DNA from: a virus
Length of the DNA stretch: 32,850 bases
Reading direction: 5' to 3' (one strand)
IMG/VR virus record: IMGVR_UViG_3300013006_000009
Coordinates: 1-32,850 of that record
Shown: in pieces, positions 7,089 through 14,182 of the stretch
Position numbering within the stretch: the first letter of the stretch is position 1
How the letters are laid out: each line of letters starts with the position of its first letter
Position numbers and translations under genes: made by a program
The notes under the pieces: generated by a model
Told to the model about the DNA's origin: nothing
The model's input: the letters and a program-made list of their open reading frames with translations, nothing else
Database searches by the model: none

Positions 7089-7778
7089 TTACTTAGATGC
7101 AAGGATGCTTGCCAAATCGTAAAGGCTACCTTTGCGTTCAATCTTGTTGGCTCTTATGATCTTATACACCTGCCGTTGGGTAATGCCAAGCCATAAGGCA
7201 ATGGCCTCAACATCCAGGTAAAACTTTTTATTAGGGTTAGACATTGCCAAGGCAACCAATCGGAGAACAGTCCACGATTCTTTGCACCCGAAACAACTCA
7301 CATCATCCATAAGGTTTTCAACATCAATCACAATGAACTTACGGCAATCATCAGTAGGGCAAGGGATTCGGCGGGGTTGCTCAATGAATTGCTTAGTGGC
7401 AGCCATTCCCTTAGCGTGAATCTCTCCAACCTCGGCTGCAAAGTCTTTTGCCCAATCCTGTTGCAATGACCAATCAAGGTGAGCCAAGTGGAAACTACAG
7501 GTTGCTTCAACCTCGGCTTCAGTTGTGGCTTCAGCTTTAACCAATGCAGGCGGTGTTAGTTGGCGTGCCTCTCGAATCATTGATTCCCACCCGTGAAGAA
7601 TATCTAGGGTTTCCTTGGCCATTGAGTAATCAAGAGCAGCCACATTAATCCCAATAGATCGCTCGGCGCTTACTGCTCCACTGCCTGAACGCGCAGGTGC
7701 TAGGTGATCACTGGCAAGTTTCTGCAATCGTGGGATGGCAGAAAGGTGAAGCCATACTTTCTTGGATATATCTCTCAA
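7089..7778 (-). CDS. Zinc-ribbon and helix-turn-helix protein
   Basis: This 229-residue protein has a helical N-terminal half and a zinc ribbon with Cys140, Cys145, Cys162 and Cys165 (CPTDDC, CFGC). Its C-terminal helix-turn-helix at about 187-212 (VEAIALWLGITQRQVYKII) resembles excisionase- or MerR-type DNA-binding domains. The likely role is DNA binding in replication or transcription control. The TTG start (7778) overlaps the previous stop (TTGA) and has AGGTG six bases upstream, so this start is supported. It is the last gene before the late-module boundary, which would suit a regulator of late transcription, though that is inference. Confidence 0.7.
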   Translation of the reverse strand: MRDISKKVWLHLSAIPRLQKLASDHLAPARSGSGAVSAERSIGINVAALDYSMAKETLDILHGWESMIREARQLTPPALVKAEATTEAEVEATCSFHLAHLDWSLQQDWAKDFAAEVGEIHAKGMAATKQFIEQPRRIPCPTDDCRKFIVIDVENLMDDVSCFGCKESWTVLRLVALAMSNPNKKFYLDVEAIALWLGITQRQVYKIIRANKIERKGSLYDLASILASK

Positions 7779-8116
7779 AATGGCACCTCATCGCTAGTTG
7801 TGGATAACTTTGGGCTTCCCCAATAGTGGGGCGGTTCCTCGGCAAATACTGTAAGGGTGTAGCAGGTGTGAGTGGCAAGCACAATAGGATCCTTTGCCCC
7901 CATCCTTGGCACCATTCGGCGGGTGGCCTCAAATGAACCGGCAGTGCGGTGTATCTGATAGGTGGCAATGCCGGATGCGAGCGCCTGTATCTCTTCAATA
8001 AGATTGAGACGCTTTATATCAAGTTTGACCTGGCAAGCACTGGTGGCTGAAATGCCATCCCATACAAGGTTCCCGCACTTTCGGCAGTTAACGGGCTTAA
8101 AGTCCAAGTAACTCAT
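7775..8116 (-). CDS. Small zinc-finger-like phage protein
   Basis: A 113-residue protein beginning MSYLDFKPVNCRKCGN. Cys11 and Cys14 form one half of a zinc site, and Cys28 may complete it. A helix follows (KRLNLIEEIQALASGI), then a beta-rich end. It is translationally coupled to the HTH protein downstream (TGA/TTG overlap). I recall similar two-gene pairs in actinophage replication modules, without a known function. Confidence 0.55.
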   Translation of the reverse strand: MSYLDFKPVNCRKCGNLVWDGISATSACQVKLDIKRLNLIEEIQALASGIATYQIHRTAGSFEATRRMVPRMGAKDPIVLATHTCYTLTVFAEEPPHYWGSPKLSTTSDEVPF

Positions 8117-8142
8117 CCAATCGTTCCCATACCGATAATGAT

Positions 8143-8264
8143 GGTGTTCCTTATTCCGTATCTATACAGATACGGAACGGAACGAACACCGATCACGCTC
8201 ATTTCTGCCTGTGTTCCTTTTTTAAAAGGGAACACAAAAGGAACGGAACGGAACACGGAACACC
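8143..8264. repeat. GGAAC-repeat and inverted-repeat region after the primase gene
   Basis: This gap holds a perfect 10-bp hairpin TTCCGTATCT/AGATACGGAA (8154-8163 and 8168-8177). A second inverted repeat is TGTGTTCC/GGAACACA (8210-8217 and 8229-8236) around an A/T-rich centre. GGAAC-type units are clustered at 8174-8190 and at 8240-8264 (four units in tandem), with the same unit inverted at 8143-8150 and 8211-8217. Such iteron-like clustering beside a primase gene suits a replication origin or an operator; the function is not shown. Confidence 0.6.
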
Positions 8265-8268
8265 TCAT

Positions 8269-10392
8269 TTATCCCACTACCAATTGGGTAACTATTGCAT
8301 CAGTTAGTGAAAAATGCTCTTTACCTAACTCTGTTAAGTAAAGGATAAAGGATCTTTCATTACCCTTATTCTCAATCCAACCGCCGGCCAACAAGTCGCT
8401 TAGGCGCTCGCCAATGGCCTCTTTGGAACCACTGATGCCATCTTGGACAATACGGCGGTTTGCCCCTGGATGGTTATGAATGAACTCGGCAATCTCTTTG
8501 AGTTTCTTCAGCTCTTTATTAGATTCGTACTCATCCTCTGCCAATGGCACCGCAATCACATATTGCATCTGCGCCTTTGTGGAATCAATGGTGATAATCG
8601 CAGCCTCTTGGGTGCGGTCTGATTTTCTCCACATACCTGAAATCTTGCGGATGAATCCAGGGCGGTCTTTGGTAACTCTCATTGTGAGGCTACCGATTCG
8701 CCCAGGCGATAGCGCCTCAAGTGGCTCGACTAGGTAGGCAGCGCCATCAATCGTGGCCAACTTGGCCTGCCCGCCAATGGCAAACCGCCCGCGTGTTTCT
8801 GCATTTTTCGTGATGTGATCAATCAACACAACGGCAGTGCCACTGGCAGTGGCAACAGTGCGTGGGAAAATACGCATCCAACGGGTAATGGCATCATTAT
8901 CTTTGGTTTCACCGCCCCACATAGTGAGAGATTCAGTAACGCCATCAATAATGATGAGAGTGGCGCTATTTGGCTCAAGGATAGATTGCCAATAAGGATC
9001 ATCAACATCGCGTGGACCATCAGGCCGGATATAAGTGAAGTATTGTAAAAGGTTGGCTCTGCTCACCCCTAGCGCCTTGAGGCGGTTCACAATATCAATG
9101 GCATCTGATTCAAAATCAATATAGATAACTTTTTTATCATTCTTTAGCATCTCGGCAGATGCAATTTGAGCTACCCAAGATTTGCCTGATTCGGATTCTC
9201 CATAAATTGAGTGAACGCGCCCTGTATAGATAAGGCCGTGGCCATCAGTGCGGTTAAGAATCGTGGCAACAGGTGCCTGGAACAAACCATCATAATAATC
9301 TTTGAGTTCGATAGGTTTCCAACTTGATTCTTGCTCTTCATCATTATCTGAAGCTGAAACAGTAGGTTGACTAGGAGCATTAAGTGTATTTGTGGGCATC
9401 AGTGCGTTGCTAAAATCAAAAGAGCCAAGTGCCTGTTGGCCGTAGCCCTGCGAGCGCAAATCACGCGCAGCCTCTTTGAAATCGCCGTTATGAAATATAA
9501 CTGCGTAAGCGCCAAACTTATCGTAGGAACGCTCTGCATCAAATATGGTAGATGTTGAGAAAACTCGCAATTTATCGGTATTTTGGTAATTGGTAGTTGC
9601 AGAAACACCGAAATCTTTGCCGGGGCGTGTCCAAGTGGTTTTTTCGGCGCTTTGATAAGCAATTTTCCATCCAAGAGGCTCTAGCAACTCGCGCCAAGTA
9701 GTTTTGGCGTTAAAATCATCACCAGGTGAAGTAGCACCTTCAACCTTTTGTGCTACATCGTAAGTAACTGAATCTGCCTTTGGCATTTCATCAAACATTG
9801 CAAAAATAGTGTGAAGAGCGTTTCTTTCTTCAAGGGTTAGTGTTGGAATTGCCTCAATTGATCCGCGTAGCAACTCCCAAGAGCCACCTGAAGGGTGAAC
9901 TTGGCCTGAAGATGGCGCAGTGATAACAAAACCGCCTTCACCGCGAGTTTCAGCGAAAACATCAACTCCACCATTCTCACCGGGCTTGCGTGCGAGTTTG
10001 GTATTGCCTGGAACTGCGCCCGTGAGGCGATAAAGCCAATGAAGGCCACCTGAAGGTGTTATTTCAACATATCCAGCGTTAATTCGCTCCCATAACTCGC
10101 CCATATTTGATGCGTTAGCGATTTCTGCAATTTCTAAGTGCATTTTGGCGCTTACGGCTCGCCCCTCAAGTTCAAGCATCTCTAAATTGCCTGAAATGGC
10201 ACCGCAAATGACCCCAACGCCTTCAGAATCAGATTTAAACCAACTAATTAGCTCATCAGGGGTTGGCATTTGATGTTGGTACTCTTTCCAACTGCTCAAA
10301 CCAGGGCGCTTTGATCCATCTGAAGCAACCGGCACCGCAACAATGCCTGCGCTCGCAAATCTTAGTGCGGTAGTTAAGATTTCATTGCTCAT
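8269..10392 (-). CDS. Primase-polymerase / RepA-like helicase fusion
   Basis: The 707-residue replication protein has an N-terminal bifunctional primase-polymerase domain (about 1-185). Seen there are VPVASDGSKRPGLSSWKEY, VICGAISGNLEMLELEG, SGGLHWLYR and VDVFAETRGEGGFVITAPS. The metal-binding acidic pair appears as ELE (74-76) rather than DxD, as I recall for actinophage members. A RecA-like ATPase follows: Walker A GESESGKS (398-405) and Walker B LIIIDG (479-484), with DHITKN as sensor region. The C-terminus (625-690) looks like a winged helix. It should prime and unwind phage DNA. Its ATG overlaps the methyltransferase C-part stop (ATGA). Confidence 0.92.
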   Translation of the reverse strand: MSNEILTTALRFASAGIVAVPVASDGSKRPGLSSWKEYQHQMPTPDELISWFKSDSEGVGVICGAISGNLEMLELEGRAVSAKMHLEIAEIANASNMGELWERINAGYVEITPSGGLHWLYRLTGAVPGNTKLARKPGENGGVDVFAETRGEGGFVITAPSSGQVHPSGGSWELLRGSIEAIPTLTLEERNALHTIFAMFDEMPKADSVTYDVAQKVEGATSPGDDFNAKTTWRELLEPLGWKIAYQSAEKTTWTRPGKDFGVSATTNYQNTDKLRVFSTSTIFDAERSYDKFGAYAVIFHNGDFKEAARDLRSQGYGQQALGSFDFSNALMPTNTLNAPSQPTVSASDNDEEQESSWKPIELKDYYDGLFQAPVATILNRTDGHGLIYTGRVHSIYGESESGKSWVAQIASAEMLKNDKKVIYIDFESDAIDIVNRLKALGVSRANLLQYFTYIRPDGPRDVDDPYWQSILEPNSATLIIIDGVTESLTMWGGETKDNDAITRWMRIFPRTVATASGTAVVLIDHITKNAETRGRFAIGGQAKLATIDGAAYLVEPLEALSPGRIGSLTMRVTKDRPGFIRKISGMWRKSDRTQEAAIITIDSTKAQMQYVIAVPLAEDEYESNKELKKLKEIAEFIHNHPGANRRIVQDGISGSKEAIGERLSDLLAGGWIENKGNERSFILYLTELGKEHFSLTDAIVTQLVVG

Positions 10393-11117
10393 TCGGCAAC
10401 CATTGCGTTAACAATCCAACTTACAACAGGAACTGCAACCGCGTTGCCCATTTGCTTATATCTACTACTATCTGCCTGGCCATCGGTCCATCCATCAGGA
10501 AATCCTTGAAGGCGCTCGCACTCTGTTGGCGTTAAACGGCGCACCACTGATAAATCCATTGTGCCGCCGATGTTTGAATTGGTAGCACTACTTGAACGAA
10601 TGGTTTGGGCAGTTTCACCAATCGAAGCGTTATAGAAATCAACGGCAACTACGCCTGGAACCTGTTGCCTATCAAGAGTGTATGCCGGGGCATTTTCATC
10701 ACCAATGCCTGTTCCGTTTTGGTGTTTTTCAATCTCTCTTGCATCATCAATTGGAAAAATGCTTGATTCTAAAAAAGAGGGCGGTTGTTGACTAGCTTTA
10801 AGTGTTGGCGATACATTCTCAAAGGTGTTTGCGTTACTCCCAAATTGTGTATCAAAAGCAATAGTTTCTTTCGGATCACTGTTATCAAAAATCATTGGTA
10901 CATTTCCCCCGCCCGTTCCATATCTTGAAATAACTGTTGGCACAATGCCATCTACATACACACGCACATCATTAACGCGTGTGCCATCAATAATAAGCAC
11001 TGTTGCAAATGCTTCCCCGTTATTATCCATTGCGTTCAATGTAGGCACCACGCCTTCATCAATCCAAGATTCATAATCTTCAACATTTTGCGCCCGCTTA
11101 GTTTTCGTGAACCACAT
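10389..11117 (-). CDS. C5-cytosine DNA methyltransferase, C-terminal part (motifs IX-X)
   Basis: The 242-residue frame carries the end of a C5-cytosine methyltransferase. It has motif IX (RRLTPTECERLQGFPDGW), motif X (RYKQMGNAVAVPVVSWI) and, before them, a variable target-recognition region. It overlaps the N-terminal part by 20 bases in the +1 frame. The ATG at 11117 has no clear ribosome-binding site. It may therefore be reached by frameshift, be separated by a one-base indel, or be a true second subunit as in split enzymes such as M.AquI. It cannot methylate alone because the catalytic Cys and cofactor motifs are in the other frame. Confidence 0.85.
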   Translation of the reverse strand: MWFTKTKRAQNVEDYESWIDEGVVPTLNAMDNNGEAFATVLIIDGTRVNDVRVYVDGIVPTVISRYGTGGGNVPMIFDNSDPKETIAFDTQFGSNANTFENVSPTLKASQQPPSFLESSIFPIDDAREIEKHQNGTGIGDENAPAYTLDRQQVPGVVAVDFYNASIGETAQTIRSSSATNSNIGGTMDLSVVRRLTPTECERLQGFPDGWTDGQADSSRYKQMGNAVAVPVVSWIVNAMVAE

Positions 11118-11838
11118 TTTGGATAATCGCTTTGTTATCGGTTAAATCATCAACTGCAATTCCTTTGTAATCTCTAGCGCATAAAGTTCCACTTATTGCG
11201 TTGCCACCTGCTCCAAGGCCGTTTGCAATTGTTGAGGAAGAACCTTTCCTCTTCGATTTGCCCGCCTCAAGATACCCTGCGCGGCCTTGGCAGATAGAGA
11301 GTATTTCTTCAGGTGATTGCCCTTTGTTTCCAAGATTTCCGACAATGAACACTCTACGCCTGCGTTGTGGTACTCCAAAGTATTGAGCATCAAGTACCCG
11401 CCAGGCGATGCTATACCCGCGTTCGACCAACGCTTCAAGAACAACGGCCATATCTCTGCCCCCATTTGAGGAAAGTAAACCAGGCACATTTTCGAGGATA
11501 AAGTTTTGCGCTCTTGTTTCGTCAAGGATTCTACAGATTTCCCAGAATAATCCACTACGCGATCCATCCAACCCTGCTCTTTTTCCAGCCACGGATAAAT
11601 CTTGACAAGGAAAGCCACCCGTGATGATTCCATTTGTAGGTTCAAATCCTGCTGCTCTAAGTTGTTCACCTGTTACCCCCGTAATATCGCCAAAAATAGT
11701 TGAATCAGGAAAATGCCGGCGTAGCACATCCTGCGCTTTTTTATCAATCTCAACAGATGCAACTACTTTCACACCTGCGTTTTGTAGTGCTAAATCAAAG
11801 CCACCAACACCTGCAAATAAACTGACTGCAGTTTTCAT
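11098..11838 (-). CDS. C5-cytosine DNA methyltransferase, N-terminal part (motifs I-VIII)
   Basis: The 246-residue frame starts at ATG 11838, where GGGGGAGCAA gives a ribosome-binding site and the upstream stop overlaps (ATGA). It has motif I FAGVGGFDLAL for S-adenosylmethionine, motif IV GGFPCQDLS with catalytic Cys78, motif VI ENV (116-118) and motif VIII QRRRRVFIVG. It then stops at VVHEN. Phage enzymes of this type usually protect phage DNA from host restriction. The rest of the enzyme is in the next frame at 10389-11117; deleting a single base near 11100 would fuse both. Active together only if frameshifted or assembled as two chains. Confidence 0.9.
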   Translation of the reverse strand: MKTAVSLFAGVGGFDLALQNAGVKVVASVEIDKKAQDVLRRHFPDSTIFGDITGVTGEQLRAAGFEPTNGIITGGFPCQDLSVAGKRAGLDGSRSGLFWEICRILDETRAQNFILENVPGLLSSNGGRDMAVVLEALVERGYSIAWRVLDAQYFGVPQRRRRVFIVGNLGNKGQSPEEILSICQGRAGYLEAGKSKRKGSSSTIANGLGAGGNAISGTLCARDYKGIAVDDLTDNKAIIQNVVHEN

Positions 11839-11996
11839 TTGCTCCCCCATCCCGTTCCTTTGAAGTGTGCAGGTACTGCAGTAAATGATTTTTTGGCTAA
11901 CTTGCCACACTCACATAAAGCTAAGTGTTTATCATTCATCTTGAATTCGCGTTCAAATTCAATACCGCACTCGCACTTGAATTGGTAAATCGGCAC
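11835..11996 (-). CDS. FmdB-type zinc ribbon protein
   Basis: A 53-residue protein starting at GTG 11996-11994, which gives the family-typical first residues MPIYQFKCECG and is preceded by CGGGGGAGCA. The zinc ribbon has CEC and CEC pairs (KCECGIEFE, LCECGKLA), matching FmdB-type putative regulators. The end (HFKGTGWGSK) is also typical of the family. A longer reading frame upstream exists but runs through a tRNA-like sequence and lacks a start signal. The stop overlaps the methyltransferase ATG. Confidence 0.82.
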   Translation of the reverse strand: MPIYQFKCECGIEFEREFKMNDKHLALCECGKLAKKSFTAVPAHFKGTGWGSK

Positions 11997-12024
11997 TGCT
12001 CCCCCGTTTCGGTTGTATCTTGCG

Positions 12025-12093
12025 CGGCGTTGCAGGAATCGAACCTGCTCCAACTATTGCTAGTTGCCCCGTGAGTGAACCATCACAACGCCT
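12025..12093 (-). other. tRNA-like element
   Basis: On the minus strand GGCGTT(G) at 12092-12086 can pair with (C)AACGCC at 12032-12026 like an acceptor stem. A canonical T-arm follows from GCAGG TTCGATT CCTGC. The anticodon-arm position, however, is a perfect 6-bp stem capped by a GCAA tetraloop (CAACTA GCAA TAGTTG, 12067-12052). The D-arm region is GTGA...TCAC. No usable anticodon loop is seen. It may be a degenerate tRNA, a tRNA mimic or a captured tRNA 3' end. Confidence 0.5.
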
Positions 12094-12119
12094 TTCTTGG
12101 CAGAAAGGTATGCCAAGAA
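12094..12119 (-). other. Perfect hairpin after the SSB-like gene
   Basis: TTCTTGGCA (12094-12102) and TGCCAAGAA (12111-12119) form a 9-bp perfect inverted repeat with an 8-base loop. It lies directly after the stop of the SSB-like gene and before the tRNA-like element. No T-run follows leftward, so processing or mRNA stability is more likely than termination. Confidence 0.6.
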
Positions 12120-12578
12120 TTAGTTAATTGGTTTTGCTCCCAATTGAGCTAATAGAGCCTGCACTGCAGGATCATTGATATTTGCTGCTGGTGCAGTAGC
12201 AGTTGCAGGTGCTGCAACCTTTGGCAGATTGCCTGCAATGTAAGCATTTGCCTTTGCAACGGCATCTGCATCACCTGTTGCATCATTGAGAAGCCAAGGT
12301 GGATTCTTACCTGGCTTTGCGATTCCCTGGCCAATACGGCCAAGTACCTTTTGCCCAATTAGGGGCTTGAGTGCGTTTTTCAGTGCGACATTGAACCAAA
12401 GCAAAGAGATATGCTCTTCATTTGTATCAAGATCAACCACATTTACTTCAATTGCATCTGCAGGGCCGTTCACTGTTTGGATATTTGCCTTGAACTCAAT
12501 TGGTTCAACAATGAGAAGGTGGCCGTTAAAGTCTGCAACCTTAACGCCTTCATTTGCTACTGGTGCTGAAAAAGCCAT
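12120..12578 (-). CDS. Putative single-stranded DNA-binding protein of the phage replication module
   Basis: A 152-residue protein whose core (GHLLIVEPIEF, NIQTVNGPADAIEVNVVDLD, LIGQKVLGRIGQG, KPGKNPPWLL) matches a family I recall from actinophage replication modules, usually called ssDNA-binding. The first 100 residues are beta-rich as expected of an OB fold. A flexible Ala/Pro/Thr linker (TATAPAAN) then leads to a C-terminal tail. It would coat single strands during replication or recombination, next to the Cas4-like exonuclease. The ATG has GGGGG eight bases upstream. Confidence 0.6.
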   Translation of the reverse strand: MAFSAPVANEGVKVADFNGHLLIVEPIEFKANIQTVNGPADAIEVNVVDLDTNEEHISLLWFNVALKNALKPLIGQKVLGRIGQGIAKPGKNPPWLLNDATGDADAVAKANAYIAGNLPKVAAPATATAPAANINDPAVQALLAQLGAKPIN

Positions 12579-12615
12579 TTGGCTTTCCCCCGTTTCTTTT
12601 GGTTTAGGTTGGGTG

Positions 12616-12720
12616 TTAGTTGTTTTCTAACTCTGTTGGTGGATTGGATTCAATCCATTCTTTATTTATATCGCTGATTGTTTTCCAGGGTTGGCAATCG
12701 CATCCATCACGGCTGCACAT
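12616..12720 (-). CDS. Tiny cysteine-containing protein (34 aa)
   Basis: The frame starts MCSRDGCDCQPWKTISDI and ends ELENN. Its ATG overlaps the stop of the exonuclease gene (TAATG), which suggests coupled translation. Three cysteines in the first nine residues could bind a metal. No family is recognised. It fills the gap between exonuclease and SSB-like genes and is supported mainly by this fit. Confidence 0.5.
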   Translation of the reverse strand: MCSRDGCDCQPWKTISDINKEWIESNPPTELENN

Positions 12721-13463
12721 TATTGTTCACCAGTATCACCATTGCAAGCAATGGATAGATCAGTGCTAAATGGGCGGTAGTACGGGCAATACATACACAT
12801 TCTAGATGGTGTTGCAGGTATTAACGGCCACATTTTAGGATTTTCTTCAACATCAATGGTTGATAGCAATTCATAAACTGAATCTAATCGAGCCAAAGCT
12901 GAAAGTGCTGCGCTTTCATCATAATCAAATAACTCAATGTGCATATCTGTTATTTGGCCACCGGTAGGCAAGAAAATAAGGCCAACCTTATTCACCACCG
13001 CGCCCTGTTGGGCTTTTCCGTAGCCGTACAACTGCACTTGGGTAATCTGTTGAGATGTAGCGCCTTCACTGCGCTTGGCTTTTACACCTGCAGGTGAAGT
13101 GGTTTTCCAATCTAGCACATACCCTTTTTCAATATCAAATAAATCAACTGTTCCCGATAGGTTTGCCCTAATCTGAACCTTTTGCTCTACTTCATACTTT
13201 TCAGGGAACTTGCTAAAAATTTCCTCTAAGAATGAGTGGATGGCGGTACCAACATTGGCTGCCCAGGAACCGCCACCCGACTCATTAGCCTTATCCCAAT
13301 CCAATAACTTGTAAGCCAATCGGCGTACACACTCTTGCCCAACCTCGCTAGGTCCAATATAAACCTGTTGAGATCGTGGCGTGTAGCGTGAAGCCTCGGT
13401 AATGATATTGGTGATTTCATTCGCCAATTCTTTACTTGGACTGTTCAAAGGTGCAAAAGTCAT
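12720..13463 (-). CDS. Cas4/RecB-like PD-(D/E)XK exonuclease
   Basis: The 247-residue protein has the full nuclease core: His76 (GTAIHSFLE), Asp107 (SGTVDLFD), Asp118 and Lys120 (VLDWKTTS), and the Q-motif QVQLYGYG. Cys45 near the N-terminus and Cys223, Cys226 and Cys240 at the C-terminus are positioned for a 4Fe-4S cluster as in Cas4 and AddB-type nucleases. It probably resects DNA ends for phage recombination. There is no CRISPR array or other cas gene nearby, so it is a replication/recombination enzyme here. Its stop overlaps the tiny gene downstream. Confidence 0.9.
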   Translation of the reverse strand: MTFAPLNSPSKELANEITNIITEASRYTPRSQQVYIGPSEVGQECVRRLAYKLLDWDKANESGGGSWAANVGTAIHSFLEEIFSKFPEKYEVEQKVQIRANLSGTVDLFDIEKGYVLDWKTTSPAGVKAKRSEGATSQQITQVQLYGYGKAQQGAVVNKVGLIFLPTGGQITDMHIELFDYDESAALSALARLDSVYELLSTIDVEENPKMWPLIPATPSRMCMYCPYYRPFSTDLSIACNGDTGEQ

Positions 13464-13466
13464 TTG

Positions 13467-13784
13467 TTATTCATCCTCATTAACGATAGTAAAACGGCGT
13501 GAAGTAGATTTTACCTCAAGGGCTTCAATTACCTGCGGTGGTAACAGTTCCCTTGCGCGTTTCGTGTCGAATCGTGTGGATTCAACAAATGACCAGCGAA
13601 CTACCGGCTTATTGTGATACATACCAATTTGGTTATCACCCAAAGCCGCCTCAATGTGTGATCGAGCTACATCGGCTACCTCTTGCAGTTGTTTAATCTG
13701 CCCAAGTGCGTTTCTGTATTGCTCAAGCCACGCAGCAATGTTGCTATCAAAATCAACAATGCCTTTCTCTATTTCTACGCTCAT
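13467..13784 (-). CDS. Exonuclease-associated phage protein
   Basis: A 105-residue protein starting at the ATG at 13784 (MSVEIEKGIVDFDSN), chosen because GGGGG sits five bases upstream; another ATG 12 bases earlier lacks a site. A helical, coiled-coil-like N-terminus (AAWLEQYRNALGQIKQLQEV) leads to a beta-rich end with VVRWSFVESTRFD, RARELLPPQVIEAL and STSRRFTIV. I recall this protein as a constant neighbour of Cas4-like or YqaJ-like exonucleases in phages. Its function is not established; partnership with the nuclease is inference from context. Confidence 0.6.
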   Translation of the reverse strand: MSVEIEKGIVDFDSNIAAWLEQYRNALGQIKQLQEVADVARSHIEAALGDNQIGMYHNKPVVRWSFVESTRFDTKRARELLPPQVIEALEVKSTSRRFTIVNEDE

Positions 13785-13795
13785 ACTAACCCCCA

Positions 13796-14182
13796 TTAGT
13801 AATAGTTTTTGCGTTTAAAGTGATCCCAGGCACCACACGGCCCTGCAGATCCATACTTTCTGCCTATGTAGGCAAGTGCTGCAATCGTTTGAGCAACAGT
13901 AGAGTTACTGCGCTTCATTCCTAGATTGCGATAAGTACCATCCAATAATTGCCCAACACCTGATGCTGAACTTTCCGGATTATCCTTATCTTGCCAGGCG
14001 CTTTCTTTGCTCATAAGAGCGTTAAAGCACTTGAACTGTTTAGTTGTAAGTAACTCGCGGGCAACCTCTTTTGGATTCACTTGCATCAAATGCGGGCGCT
14101 CTTTGTAGATTACTAACGCAGGATTTGCAGGTTCAGCCGCGATGGTTTGCACCACCAATGAAGTTGCAATGCTTACGCTCAC
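13796..14182 (-). CDS. Secreted lysozyme-like transglycosylase
   Basis: A 128-residue frame whose C-terminal 85 residues look like a small soluble lytic transglycosylase/lysozyme-like domain. Glu60 in NALMSKESAWQ is the likely catalytic acid, followed by SSASGVGQLLDGTYRNLGM and a Tyr-rich helix. The N-terminus (SIATSLVVQTIAAEPA) is the end of a signal peptide. The annotated GTG start lacks positive charges. The same frame continues upstream with KRLIKRLALIV, ideal for a signal peptide, but contains only ATT or ATC as possible starts before a stop. It probably acts on host peptidoglycan after export. Its place among replication genes, far from the endolysin, is unusual. Confidence 0.7.
   Translation of the reverse strand: MSVSIATSLVVQTIAAEPANPALVIYKERPHLMQVNPKEVARELLTTKQFKCFNALMSKESAWQDKDNPESSASGVGQLLDGTYRNLGMKRSNSTVAQTIAALAYIGRKYGSAGPCGAWDHFKRKNYY

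Noticed and set aside
12025-12052. attP core derived from a host tRNA 3' end
   Set aside because: No integrase or excisionase is seen anywhere in the closed genome, so integration has no support.
11997-12053. N-terminal extension of the FmdB-like protein to 12053
   Set aside because: It runs through the tRNA-like T-arm, lacks a ribosome-binding site, and the GTG at 11996 gives the conserved family start.
12025-12093. Ordinary tRNA gene
   Set aside because: The T-arm is canonical but no 7-base anticodon loop can be drawn; the arm is capped by a GCAA tetraloop. Kept as a tRNA-like element.
12720-13463. Cas4-like gene as a sign of a CRISPR system
   Set aside because: No array and no other cas gene is present. 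Cas4-like exonucleases are common in phage recombination modules.
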